Below are positions 30,943 through 40,085 of a stretch of 64,000 bases of DNA, piece after piece (the stretch's first letter is position 1; each line of letters begins with the position of its first letter). Position numbers and translations under genes: made by a program. The notes beneath the pieces were generated by a model. It saw nothing but the letters and a program-made list of their open reading frames with translations, was not told where the DNA came from and did no database searches. This stretch comes from Platycnemis pennipes (lineage: Eukaryota > Arthropoda > Insecta > Odonata > Platycnemididae): assembly GCA_933228895.1 (NCBI GenBank), contig OW121846.1, positions 77,388,064-77,452,063 on the forward strand. Reading direction: 5' to 3'.

Positions 30943-31745
30943 TCTACATCTACATCTACATAATACCCTGCAAGCCACCACAAGGGTGTGTGGCAGGGGG
31001 TGATTGCTCACCAAACATGCACTACATATCATGCATAAAAAAGGAATAGTATTAATATAGTAGTCAGAACTACACTATTTAAAAAAGATAGAAATTGCAA
31101 AGCAAACATGCAAAAACATTCTGTTAGTAGGGTTAGCTTTAAGTACTCATACCAACATGCAGCTACCAATGCTATTCATTGCTACTCTCCGATAGGACAT
31201 ATTTACCGTTATTCGTATCTCTTATTGTGCGAGGGAAAAAGGACATTTTGAATCGGTCAGTTCGGCAATCAATTTCTCTAATTTTATGATTATGGTCCAG
31301 TCTGCCATAGTAAGTTGGGGTTCGTAAAATATTTTTAACATCATCACTGAAAATATTGCCTTGGAATTTGTTTAAGAGATTAAGTCTAAATTTCAACCTG
31401 CGATCTGACAATGATTCCCATTTCAATTCATTTAATAGACTGGTTACGCTAATATAATTATCGTATCGTCCCTTTACAAATCTTGCCGATCTTCGCTGCA
31501 CACGTTCAAGTTCATTACTTAGACCGATTTCGTAGGGATCCCATACACTGGCAGCATATTCCAAATGAGGTCTAACAAGGGAAAAGTAGCTGATTTCTCG
31601 TACATGATCGTCACATTTACCCAATACTCTTTTAATGAAACCCAGTTTGCGATTCGCTTGACCCATTATTTCACGAATGTGTTTACCCCAGGAAAGATCA
31701 TTTGTCAGTCTTATTCCAAGATATTTAATGGATTCCACGTTTTTC
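30943..31745 (-). mobile_element. Family B 5'-truncated copy nested in family A
   Basis: Tail and hairpin at 30943, B 3' UTR and an intact 191-codon frame (31172-31747, NVESIKYLGIRLTNDLSWGK to SESSNE). The 5' truncation is in the thumb. Flanked by GAAAT. As at 7171, a B copy has inserted into an A copy, so B was active after A here. Confidence 0.9.
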
Positions 31746-33297
31746 AAATGAAATAGCCCCCTATCTAGAAATAATGTTCAATAAAACACTAAAGAACCAC
31801 ACAGTACCCAAGGATTGGAAAGTAGCTAAAATTACACCTTTTTTAAAAAGCTGTGATAGGGACGAACCTAGTAACTACAGACCCATTTCACTCACGTCAA
31901 TCTCTTGTTAGGAACTTGAGCACATTGTAGTCAGTTCAATCATGGGGCATTTGGATAGTCAGAGATTGCTCATAAACAGCCAACATGGGTTCCGGAAAGG
32001 TAGATCTTGCGAGACACACTTAGCTTTATTCGTACATATTATTTTAATCCACAGCGAGAACAGTACTGGAGTTGATGCGATATTTTTAGATTTTAAAAAG
32101 GTATTCGATAAAGTTCCTCATGATAAATTAATCTTGAAATTAGAGAGTTTTGGTATAAATAAAGACGTTGTATGTTGGGTATAAGAATTCTTAAGTGGCC
32201 GAGAGCAGAGGGTTGTCATAGATGGTATCATGTCGGACACAATCAAAGCCACGTCGGGAGTTCCCCAGGGTAGCGTAGTAGGTCCGCTTTTATTTATTTT
32301 ATACATAAACGAGTTGAGTACCGTAGTTAGTAGTAAGCTTAGACTTTTTGCAGACGATGCGGTAGTGTATAGGGGTATATCAAAAGAAGACGATAGGCAG
32401 TCGCTTAGCAACGATTTAGATGCAATTCAAGAGTGGTGCGACAAATTGCAGTTAGAACAACCTTAAAAAGTGTGTAGCTATCAATTTTTGGAAAAGGAAT
32501 AATTCGATAGAGCGATCCTATAAAATGAATTACACGAAGATCGAAAGCGTTGAAAGAATAAGATATTTAGGTGTAACAATCACCAAAGATTTATCTTGGG
32601 GAAGACACATCCGGGAAATAAGCGGGCGAGCGAAGAGAAAGCTAGGATTTATAAAAAGAGTACTTGGGAAATGTTACAGAAAGAGGACAAAAGAGCGATG
32701 TTACTTTTCACTAGTTAGACCCTACCTTGAGTATGCAGCCAGTGTATGGGATCCGAATGAATTAGGTTTGATCAGAGAACTAGACAGTTTGCAGCGTAGA
32801 GCAGCTAGGTTTGTTAAAAGGTGTTACGATAGTTTGAGAATTTTTTCGGAATTAATAAAAGAATTAGGGTGGGAATCATTATCAGACTGTAGGTTTAAGT
32901 ACAGATTAATTCTATTAGAGAAATTTTAATCGGATGGCTTTACTGAAGATTTTAGGCAATATTAAGAACTCCAGCGTATTATGCTAGATTCGACCAGATA
33001 AACAAGATGAGAGAGATAGATTGTCGTACTGATATATTTAAATTGCCATTTTCCCCCGTACTATAAGAGAACAGAATAGGCAGCATAGGAAAGGGATAGG
33101 TAGGGGAAATATTGTAGAGTAGTTGTAGTGCATGATGCATGTTTTAATCCCTTAATACTATATATACTAAAAATCTAGTTGCATGAGACCCTATAGTTGC
33201 TTGTTTGCATGATGGTAGTGCATGCTTGGTGATCTTCATCCCCTGCCACACACCCTCGCAGTGGATTACAGAGTATCGTGTAGATATAGTTGTAGAT
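31746..33297 (+). pseudogene. Family A RT to 3' end, right part of split copy
   Basis: Resumes at EIAPYLEIMFN and runs through WKVAKITPFLKS, NYRPISLTSISC (then a stop), GFRKGRSCETHLALF, FLDFKKVFDKVPHD, SGVPQGSVVGPLLFILYINE and FADDAVVY to LVRPYLEYAASVWDP. It ends with the A 3' UTR, hairpin and GTATCGTGTAGATATAGTTG. At least four stops or frameshifts split the frame (31942-32184, 32230-32466, 32525-32929). The catalytic Asp residues survive, but the gene is dead. Right neighbour of the nested B copy. Confidence 0.88.
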
Positions 33298-33527
33298 GAA
33301 AATGTTAGGCATATATTAAAAACACTAGCGCGATTAGATTAAACCAGATAAATAACGTAAGAGAGATAGATTGTCTCACCGGTGGATTCAAAATGTCATT
33401 TTTCCCCCGAACTGTAAGAGAGCACAATAAGCAGCATAGCACAGGAATAGGTAGGGGAAATATTTTAGACTTGTCTGTAGTTCAAGATGCATGTATTAAC
33501 AACCAATCGCTTACTACTATGTAGACC
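33298..33527 (+). mobile_element. Second family A 3' fragment, plus strand
   Basis: Starts at NVRHILKT codons (AATGTTAGGCATATATTAAA), then CATTTTTCCCCCGAACTG and the UTR to TTACTACTATGTAGA. Its 3' UTR appears to be interrupted at about 33527 and resumes at 33879. Confidence 0.75.
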
Positions 33528-33878
33528 TGCAGACCTGCTGCCTGCCATTCAGGCAATTCTCATAAGCATTTCGTGTGCAGAGAGAAGGAAATTGCTAGTT
33601 TATAAATAGAGAAATGAGTCCCATTCTGATTATTTTTGTACTTTTTTCTACACCATATTTTCATTATATGCTGTCTCCCACTCACTAACATCATGTTCTT
33701 TTGCATTTTTTTCTGCACCACAAACTGCTAAAAATCCAAAACTACTACCATATCTTACAGACAGAGAATCCACACTCAACGCACCAAACCTCACTCTTTT
33801 AACTCAAAACTTGATAGAGAGCAAACCAAAACGGATACTGAATGACTGACTGACACGCTACAAAATTAATATAGCATA
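33528..33878. other. ~350-bp unidentified insertion in an A 3' UTR
   Basis: Separates the two parts of one A UTR (TGTAGA | AGATACTAACAATATAG). The left end shows GACCTGC twice in tandem (GACCTGCAGACCTGC). No coding frame; family unknown. Confidence 0.5.
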
Positions 33879-33996
33879 AAGATACTAACAATATAGTTAC
33901 CTGAGACCCTATAGTATTATGTTTGCTTGTTTAAAGTGCATGCTTGGTGATCATCACCCCCTGCCAAGCACCTTCTCGCTGGCTTGCAGGGTATTG
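33879..33996 (+). mobile_element. Family A 3' end, tail missing
   Basis: AGATACTAACAATATAGTTA, CATGCTTGGTGATCATCACC and a hairpin with a mutated loop (CCTTCTCGCTGGCTTGCAGG), then GTATTG. It runs directly into the right TIR at 33997 with no TAGATG tail. Confidence 0.8.
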
Positions 33997-34459
33997 CAGT
34001 TAAAATGTATTAAACTGCTTTAAGATGTTAAAACTTATGTTTCAACAGTTATTATTACATTATTCCATCAAGATCTCCCTCTATCAACGCTCTTAGCTGT
34101 TTAAAATCACCGCGTTTAACCTCCAGAAAATGCAACGTTGCCAAGTGTAAACGGCTAATTTCTGAAGGATGCATGAAAAACGTTAATTTTTATCGTAGAG
34201 CGTATATCAAAAGACGCCCGTAATTCTCTTAGAACGTGTGATACAATGGTGGTAATAAATTGTTTCTCATTTAAATAGTTAATAACTTTTAACATCGCAT
34301 TGCACGCGGTCAGTTTCTTTGGCGCGGTCCCATGCCGCGAGAGTCCGGTCGCTGATGAGGGTCGAAGCCGAGCGAGGGTCCGGATTAGGACGATCGCGAG
34401 CAGAGACCCTCGTTAATGACCTTCTACCTGGTCTGCCCCCCAGAAAACTACCATTAACC
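33997..34459 (-). repeat. Right terminal inverted repeat of the 8.9-kb element
   Basis: Reverse complement of 25551-26013 over its full 463 bp. The outer end ...CCATTAACC is followed by the duplicated GCTATTTT at 34460-34467. Confidence 0.92.
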
Positions 34460-34622
34460 GCTATTTTTATCTTTTTTTAAATAGTGAAGTTTAGAATAGT
34501 ATATTAATACTAATCATTTTTTATGCATGATATGTAGTGCATGTTTGGTGAGAATTTACCCCCTGCCACACACCTCTATGGTGGCTTGCAGGTAGTTATG
34601 CAGATGTAGATGTAGAAGTATT
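34460..34622 (+). mobile_element. Family B-like copy, terminal segment of the 23305 copy
   Basis: Completes the interrupted 3' UTR: TATTTTTATCTTTTTTTAAA, ATGCATGATATGTAGTGCAT, GTTTGGTGAG, hairpin (CACACACCTCTATGGTGGC) and GCAGATGTAGATGTAGA tail. Confidence 0.88.
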
Positions 34623-34692
34623 AGCCTGTTTGCATGTCACTATTGGATGTTTGGTAATCTTCACCCTCTGCCAAACTCCTCGCGGTGGCTTG
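34623..34692 (+). mobile_element. Non-LTR 3' end, plus strand
   Basis: GTTTGCATGTCACTATTGGA, GTTTGGTAATCTTCACCCTC and the hairpin up to GGTGGCTTG, where the expected CAGGG is replaced by the palindrome starting at 34693. Confidence 0.75.
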
Positions 34693-34744
34693 CATCTGCA
34701 TTAACATCAACGCAATACCCATTGCGTTGATGTTAATGCAGATG
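34693..34744. repeat. Perfect 24-bp inverted repeat with 4-base loop
   Basis: Left arm 34693-34716 (starts CATCTGCATTAACATCAACG) and right arm 34721-34744 are exact complements around ACCC. The right arm is what a 3' tail would look like (ATTGCGTTGATG ... GCAGATG). The structure therefore looks like a retrotransposon 3' tail with an inverted copy of itself in place of the CAGGG arm. Confidence 0.92.
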
Positions 34745-35006
34745 TTCCAAGACAGACTTGAGCTGATGATGATACCTGACCATCGAACAGGGTTTGAGTA
34801 GGGAATGAAGGTGCCGAGGTTGCAGATTGTTTTAAAGTATATATAAACTTGTCACACTATGTATATTGTTTGAAATGTTTGATTCATTTCCCTCTTTTAG
34901 TAGCTCGTACGATTATGCACAATGTTTTTTTCCCTAAGGGACTAGCCCCTGGACAATAAATTGACATTCATTCATTAAATAAAGGTGTGTGGCAGGGAAA
35001 ATGACA
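34745..35006. other. Unassigned, possible end of another retroelement
   Basis: Ends with GGACAATAAATTGACATTCATTCATT, a polyadenylation-like AATAAA followed by short ATTC repeats, which could be a LINE or SINE 3' end. A stub AAAGGTGTGTGGCAGGG at 34981-34997 is the minus-strand hairpin arm of the A/B type. Confidence 0.35.
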
Positions 35007-35014
35007 GGTGCGGG

Positions 35015-35282
35015 CAGACACGTAGCCTGAAATTTTCTTCGGGGGGGGGGGGGGGGGGGGGGGGGGCTGTCTTGCGAAACTTGAAACAAATCAGCCTTGC
35101 ACATTCGGTGCCGACATGTTACAAATTTCAAGCCTTAATTTTCAGTGATTGATATTTACTTTTACAATGCCCATACTTATCTCTTCTCACTGGTAAATTT
35201 CACTGCTAAAATCAGGACAACAAAATTATTGGGAAAAAATTTCGGGGAAGCACCAGAAGACCCCCCCCTGGCTACGTGTCTG
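35015..35282. mobile_element. hAT-like MITE, copy 1 (268 bp)
   Basis: Ends are CAGACACGTAGCC and, reversed, CAGACACGTAGCC, exact 13-bp TIRs. The flanking 8-mers GGTGCGGG and GTAGCAGG agree at 5 of 8 positions, consistent with an eroded 8-bp TSD. It contains a run of 26 G at 35041-35066. It shares its interior (TCGGTGCCGACATG, CTTATCTCTTCTCACTGGTA) with copy 2. CAG termini and an 8-bp TSD are hAT hallmarks. No transposase. Confidence 0.75.
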
Positions 35283-35572
35283 GTAGCAGGGTGCTTTATT
35301 AGGGAAACTACGAAGGTATAATATTTCCTCCACAACAAACCATTTGTGATGGTGACAGAGGCATTTGATTATGATTTCTGCACCTTTTATTTGAAGCAAC
35401 AAATAAGTATTTCGGAAGAACCATTTTTTGTAATGCCACATTAAATTACTTAAGCAAAAAACGCTAGATGTGTCTCCCAAGCTCTAACTTTTCACTCATC
35501 GCTGATGTTTCTGTCAACTCATCTCGGCCAACAAAGTGTCCCAAGATGGGGAAAAACTAACGCATGAGAGCA
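35283..35572. other. Unassigned spacer between MITE copies
   Basis: An 84-codon minus frame (35226-35480) starts in the MITE and shows no domain. Confidence 0.35.
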
Positions 35573-36045
35573 CCCAAGTGCAGGTACATAGCCAGAAATT
35601 CGCTTCTGGGGGAAGGAGGTTAGTGGTATAAGTCCAGTGTAGCTTAACTTGAAACAAATCAACTTTGCCCGTTCGGTGCCGACATGATACAAATTCTTCC
35701 GTTAATTTTCAGTGCTTGGTATTTACTTTCACAGTGCCCATTCCTATCTCTTCTCACTGGTAAAGTTCACTGCTTACCTTGTTATGAAGGGGTAACTTAT
35801 ACCGGCCCCAAATCAGAAGTTAAACGCATACATACATATCAGATTGAAAATAACAATTATTGACCACACACATGCATGAAACTAGTGAGAACGTTTCAAG
35901 ACACTTAACACTTAAATTATACGCAGTGTAATCCGATTTATCTTGCCCAGTTGAAGTCAGAACAACAAAATTATTGGGGAAAAATTTGGGGGGTATGGGG
36001 CTGAAGACCCAGGAGCCACCCCCTGGCTACGTGCCTGCCCAAGTG
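35573..36045. mobile_element. hAT-like MITE, copy 2, with 8-bp TSD
   Basis: The element is 35581-36037 (457 bp). Left end CAGGTACATAGCC, right end complement CAGGCACGTAGCC. CCCAAGTG is duplicated exactly at 35573-35580 and 36038-36045. It is longer than copy 1 because of about 190 extra internal bases near 35780-35950. It shares ACAAAATTATTGGG and GCACCACCCCCTGGCTACG-type end sequence with copy 1, with small differences. Confidence 0.85.
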
Positions 36046-36104
36046 AAATACATCTGTAAATTATCCGGTTGCTACATACCGCCGGCACTAAAAATGTTGG
36101 TTTC

Positions 36105-36240
36105 GTTTGCTGCTTCCCAGTCGTTTCATGCGTATTCTTTAGAAGGTCTATTGAATACTTTTATCTGGATCGGGGAGCACTATCGGAATCAGCTCACTGC
36201 ATACACGAGCTGGTATTTCATCACGATCTCTGAATCCTCA
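36105..36240 (-). pseudogene. Decayed RT fragment, minus strand
   Basis: The complement reads RDEIPARV, then PIVLPDPDKSIQ, and ends near a GKQQ-like decay of KDW. This parallels PDQIPSRVYKTLASEIAPYL and KTLKNHTVPKDWK in family A. Very old. Confidence 0.5.
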
Positions 36241-36600
36241 AATACCCCTCGACTCTCTCCACTCATTCTTATTCACGTAAAATGTTGAGTGTGGGCATTT
36301 GGGAGCCTTCGATCCTACGGAACCCCCGTCAATAGTCTTTCCCTCGTCCCTTCGATGCATTCATTCATTTCCCTTCCCTCTCCTCATCTCCCTTTCTCAC
36401 CCCATTCACGTCTCCCATCCTGCGTCCAGTTCCCTCCCTTCCTCTCCCCATTCTAATCCTTACTTCTTCATTGAAGGTGGTTGCCCCTTGGGAATAACGA
36501 AGAAAGACCGCAAACATGACGGGCCATTTGTTTTAAGGCACGGGATCGGATGTTTCCCGGCGCTCGCATTGAATGGTCTCTTTTACGGTAGGCCACTGAT
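36241..36600. other. Unassigned, pyrimidine-rich
   Basis: CT-rich low-complexity block at 36320-36450. The 108-codon frame here is composition-driven. Confidence 0.35.
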
Positions 36601-36603
36601 CTC

Positions 36604-37427
36604 ATCTACATCTACATCTACATAATACCCTGCAAGCCACCACGAGGGAGTGTGGCAGGGGGTGATTGCTCACCAAACATGCACTACATATCATGCATTA
36701 AAAAGGAATAGTACTAATATAGTAGTCAGAACAACACTATTTAAAAAAAAGATACAAATTGCTAAGCAAACATGCAAAAACATTCTGTTAGTAGGGTTAG
36801 CTTTAAGTACTCATACCAACATGCAGCTACCAATGCTATTCATTGCTACTCTCTGATAGGACATATTTACCGTTATTCGTATCTCTAATTGTTCGAGGGA
36901 AAAAGGACATTTTGAATCGGTCAGTTCGGCAATCAATTTCTCTAATTTTATGAATATGGTCCAGTCTGCCATAGTAAGTTGGGGTTCGTAAAATATTTTT
37001 AACATCATCACTGAAAATATTGCCTTGGAATTTGTTTAAGAGATTAAGTCTAAATTTCAACCAGCGATCTGACAATGATTCCCAATTTAATTCATTTAAT
37101 AGACTGGTTACGCTAATATAATTATAGTATCGTCCCTTTACAAATCTTGCCGATCTTCACTGCGCACTTTCAAGTTCGTTATTTAGACCGATTTCGTAGG
37201 GATCCCATACACTGGCAGCATACTCCAAATGAGGTCCAACAAGGGAAAGGTAGCTGATTTCTCGTACATGATCGTCACATTTACACAATACTCTTTTGAT
37301 GAAACCCAGTTTACGATTCGCTTGACCCATTATTTCACGTATATGTTTACCCCAGGAAACATCATGTGTCAGTCTAATTCCAAGATATTTAATGGATTCC
37401 ACGTTTGTTATTTCATTATTCTGATAC
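36604..37427 (-). mobile_element. Family B 5'-truncated copy, minus strand
   Basis: TCTACATCTACATCTACATA tail and hairpin, B UTR, then the B C-terminus in two frames: 79 codons (36836-37075, WLKFRLNLLNKFQGNIFSDD) and 97 codons (37157-37450, NNEITNVESIKYLGIRLTHD). A stop or frameshift lies near 37080-37160 (GRYYNYISVT region). 5' truncated at the thumb. Confidence 0.88.
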
Positions 37428-37444
37428 TGTGGACCCGTTACTTG

Positions 37445-37640
37445 CAACATCTACATCTACGTGAAATCCTGCAAGCAACCGCGAGGGTGTGTGGCAGGTG
37501 GTGAAGATCACTAAACATGCACTATTAACATGCACCAAGGCTACTACATGGAAAGAGGCTACATAATAGGGTCACATACTGCTAGATGGTATCTACATAA
37601 TAATAAAAGGGATTGGTAGTTAATAAAGGAATCATGCACT
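37445..37640 (-). mobile_element. Family A-type 3' end, minus strand
   Basis: ACATCTACATCTACGTGAAA tail, hairpin with AAGCAACCGCGAGGGTGTGT and UTR to GGAATCATGCACT. Directly followed by another 3' end. Confidence 0.8.
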
Positions 37641-38255
37641 ACATCTACATAATACCCTGCAGGCCACCAAAAGGTGTATGGTAGGGGTGAATTCACATCA
37701 AACATGCATTACATATCATGCATAAAAAGGATTTGTAATAATATACTTATTTTATTTAAGAGATATAACTTATTAAAAATTATTAGAGATAATTTCCAAG
37801 TCTAGACTTCAGAATTTAAAAAGGTTTAAAGCTAGCATGCAGAAACATACATCTACACGTTACCCTGCAAGCCACCGCGAGGGTGTGTGGCAGGGGATAG
37901 ATAGTTGGGTTACTGTTGGCAGGGTTACCTTAAAGTCATTATGCCAACATACAACTATCTATGCTATCCATTGATACACTGGTATTTATGCCATTGCATA
38001 TATTTACAGCCACTCATATCCCTAATTGTACGAGGAAAGAGTACATTTTGAATCTGTCAGTTCGGCAATCAATTTCTCTAATTTTGTGATTATGGTCCTG
38101 TCTATCATAGTTCGTTGGAGTTCAAAAAATATTTTTAACGTCATTAATGAAAATATTATTCTGGAATTTATTCAAGAGATTAAGTCTATATTTCAGCCTA
38201 CGATCCGACAATGAGTCACATTTTAGTTCATTTGATAGACTGGTTACGCTAATAA
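37641..38255 (-). mobile_element. Old B-like copy with a nested 3' end
   Basis: Tail and hairpin at 37641 (ACATCTACATAATACCCTGC), B-like UTR, then decayed C-terminal codons from about 38020 to 38255 (TTCGGCAATCAATTTCTCTA, GAGATTAAGTCTATATTTCA). A 49-bp A-type hairpin (37849-37897, ATCTACACGTTACCCTGCAA) sits inside the UTR as a later minimal insertion. Confidence 0.75.
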
Positions 38256-38490
38256 AACTCCTACCCCACAATACACAATACTCACTACAGGTTACAATAT
38301 TTCACCTACCTATCCATTTGCTATTATGCTCCCTTGTAATAAGGGGGGAAATGACATTTTGAATCTATCAGGATGACAATCCATCTCTCTAATCGTATTT
38401 ATCTGGTCGAATTTAGCATAATACACTGGTGTTTTAATATGTATCTAACACCTTCAGTGTAACTATCCGTTTTAAATTTCTGCAATGCAA
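38256..38490 (-). mobile_element. Family A 3' coding fragment, minus strand
   Basis: ACCTACCTATCCATTTGCTA, AAGGGGGGAAATGACATTTT, TCTGGTCGAATTTAGCATAA and CAGTGTAACTATCCG. No hairpin at its 3' side. Confidence 0.7.
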
Positions 38491-38754
38491 TACGGGCACA
38501 GAAATTTGCGGATTGCAAACGCTCTCAGTGTGTGCAAATATCTTCACGGCCCTTTATTCATGGGCTATGAGTTCGTTTGAATAATATTCATTCTTTCTTC
38601 TTCATAACTGGGAAAACATTTGGAAATTACTTTTTGAGCCATTGATTCTCAATTCTCCATAACCGGAAATATATCTCAGCGCACGTAAACCATTATGTTA
38701 AACGACATATTATGTGAGAGTGTTAATTTTTTCATTTTTTGTTTTCATCATGGG

Positions 38755-38810
38755 TCGTAGTGGCCCAGTGGGTAGAGCGTTGGGCTATGGGTTCAAAATC
38801 GGCTATAATC
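38755..38810 (+). repeat. tRNA-like SINE head (fragment)
   Basis: A-box-like TGGCCCAGTGGG at 38761 and B-box-like GGTTCAAAATC at 38790 with GTAGAGCGTTGGGCTA between. The spacing is shorter than a full tRNA, so this is a decayed RNA polymerase III promoter unit of a SINE. Confidence 0.5.
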
Positions 38811-38942
38811 TCTCTGGTCACACCTATTTCTGGCAATCAGAAAGTCTGACAAAAAATGTTCAGATTATTCTAACTTCCTGGGAAATCGCAGGTGGCCCAA
38901 GAAAGGAACTGGCCCCCTTGAATGTGTGAAACGCCAAGGGGA

Positions 38943-39270
38943 TCGGGTTAGTGTGGTTGCTAGAGTATTGACCTCCCATCCCGAGGGCCTGGGTTCGATT
39001 CCCGGCAGCGGCGGCTTTTTCAGTGGAAAACCGGTCTCCACTTGAGTGCCTAGTGGAGGGAATTTCAAGTTCAGTATTCCGTCCGTCAGATGGGACGTTA
39101 AGCCGTGGTCCCCTTGGCGCCTTTCGTTAAGAGTAGGCTAATGCCGACGCCGGGTTTCTCTCCAATCTTCCTCCGTTTCCCGAAAACTCCTACCATTGCC
39201 CAATTACTCACCTATCATAAATGACCTCAGCTGTCGGTCGCTTCCCCTGAATAACCAACCAACACTGAGT
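38943..39270 (+). mobile_element. tRNA-derived SINE (family S1), best copy
   Basis: The head has TAGTGTGGTTGCTAGAG (A-box region) and GGTTCGATTCC (B box, 38993-39003). The body follows, with CCGTCCGTCAGATGGGACGT, CTTTCGTTAAGAGTAGGCTA and ATGCCGACGCCGGGTTTCTC, ending near CTGAATAACCAACCAAC. Related bodies lie at 16860-17160, 39376-39478 and 45116-45428. The repeated body and pol III-like head support a SINE. Confidence 0.7.
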
Positions 39271-39375
39271 GAGTGAGTTTTGTTTCTCAAGGAAGGAGAC
39301 AAGAAACCAAGGTCTTTCACGCAATTTTAAAGATAGGTGGGCGTTTGGAAAGAGAATAGAAATTTTATGGAGAGG

Positions 39376-39478
39376 AGTTAAGGAGGAGAGAAACCCGACC
39401 TCGGCATTTGCCTTGTGTTAACGAAGGCTGCAAGGGGTCCAATGTGATGTGTCCCTTCCGACGGATGGATTACTGAAC
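39376..39478 (-). mobile_element. SINE S1 body fragment, minus strand
   Basis: GAGAGAAACCCGACCTCGGC, TGTTAACGAAGGCTGCAAGG and GTCCCTTCCGACGGATGG are complements of the S1 body. Lies 100 bp from the plus-strand copy, in inverted orientation. Confidence 0.65.
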
Positions 39479-40085
39479 TACATCTAACTCTACATAAAAC
39501 CCTGCAAACCACCATTAAGGTGTGTGGCAGGAGGTGTATTCACACCATGCATGCATTACATATCATGCATAAAGAGGATTAGAAATAATATTCTTGTCTA
39601 AACTTCACATTATATGAAAGACAAAAATAGCAAAGCCACCATGCGAAAACATACTGTTAGTTGGATTAGATTAAAGTCCTTATACCAGCACGTAACTTCC
39701 CATGCTATCCACTGATACACCACTTGAATTTATAAGATTTAAAGCAAGCATTCGAAAATATGGTGTTAGCTGGGTTACCTTATAGTCATTATACCAATAT
39801 GCATCTATCTATGCTATCCATTGATATACTCGTATTTATGCTATTGCATTTATTTTCAACTATTCATATCCCTAATTGTACGAGGAAAGAGTACATTTTG
39901 AATCTGTCAGTTCGGTAATCAATTTCTCTAATTTTATGATTATGGTCTAGTGTACCATAGTAAGTTTGAGTTCGCAAATTAATTGTATTGCCATCAGTGA
40001 AAATATTATCTTGTAATTTATTCAAGAGATTAAGTCTAAATTTCAACGTACGACCTGACAATGATTCCCATTAGAGTTCATTCAA
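39479..40085 (-). mobile_element. Two old B-like fragments in tandem, minus strand
   Basis: 39479-39733 has a tail and hairpin (CTACATAAAACCCTGCAAAC) and UTR. 39734-40085 repeats part of the same UTR (ATGCTATCCATTGATATACT) and continues into the C-terminus (39864-40061, LKFRLNLLNKLQDNIFTDG). The overlap shows two copies, or a duplication within one. Confidence 0.7.

Larger units (their letters stand above)
25551..34459. mobile_element. 8909-bp element with 463-bp TIRs and 8-bp TSD
   Basis: Ends are inverted repeats of equal length (25551-26013 and 33997-34459), about 97 percent identical by eye, starting GGTTCATGGTAGTTTTCTGG and GGTTAATGGTAGTTTTCTGG. GCTATTTT directly precedes (25543-25550) and follows (34460-34467) the element. 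The uninterrupted site is visible at 12416-12426 in another B copy, GTTGCTATTTT running on to TTATCTTTTTT. This is a complete insertion. No transposase frame is visible: the interior is LINE copies, an RTE-like tail and unassigned DNA. An 8-bp TSD fits hAT, P, Merlin or some Mutator elements. The GG terminus does not fit hAT (usually CAG/TAG), and very long TIRs recall Mutator or fold-back elements. Superfamily left open; it is presumably non-autonomous. Confidence 0.88.

Noticed and set aside
25551..34459. Maverick/Polinton or LTR retrotransposon for the 8.9-kb element
   Set aside because: The terminal repeats are inverted, which excludes LTRs. No integrase, polymerase B or capsid frames are visible, and the TSD is 8 bp rather than 6.
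36299..36625. 108-codon frame
   Set aside because: Ser/Pro-rich translation of a CT-rich low-complexity block, running into a retrotransposon tail.
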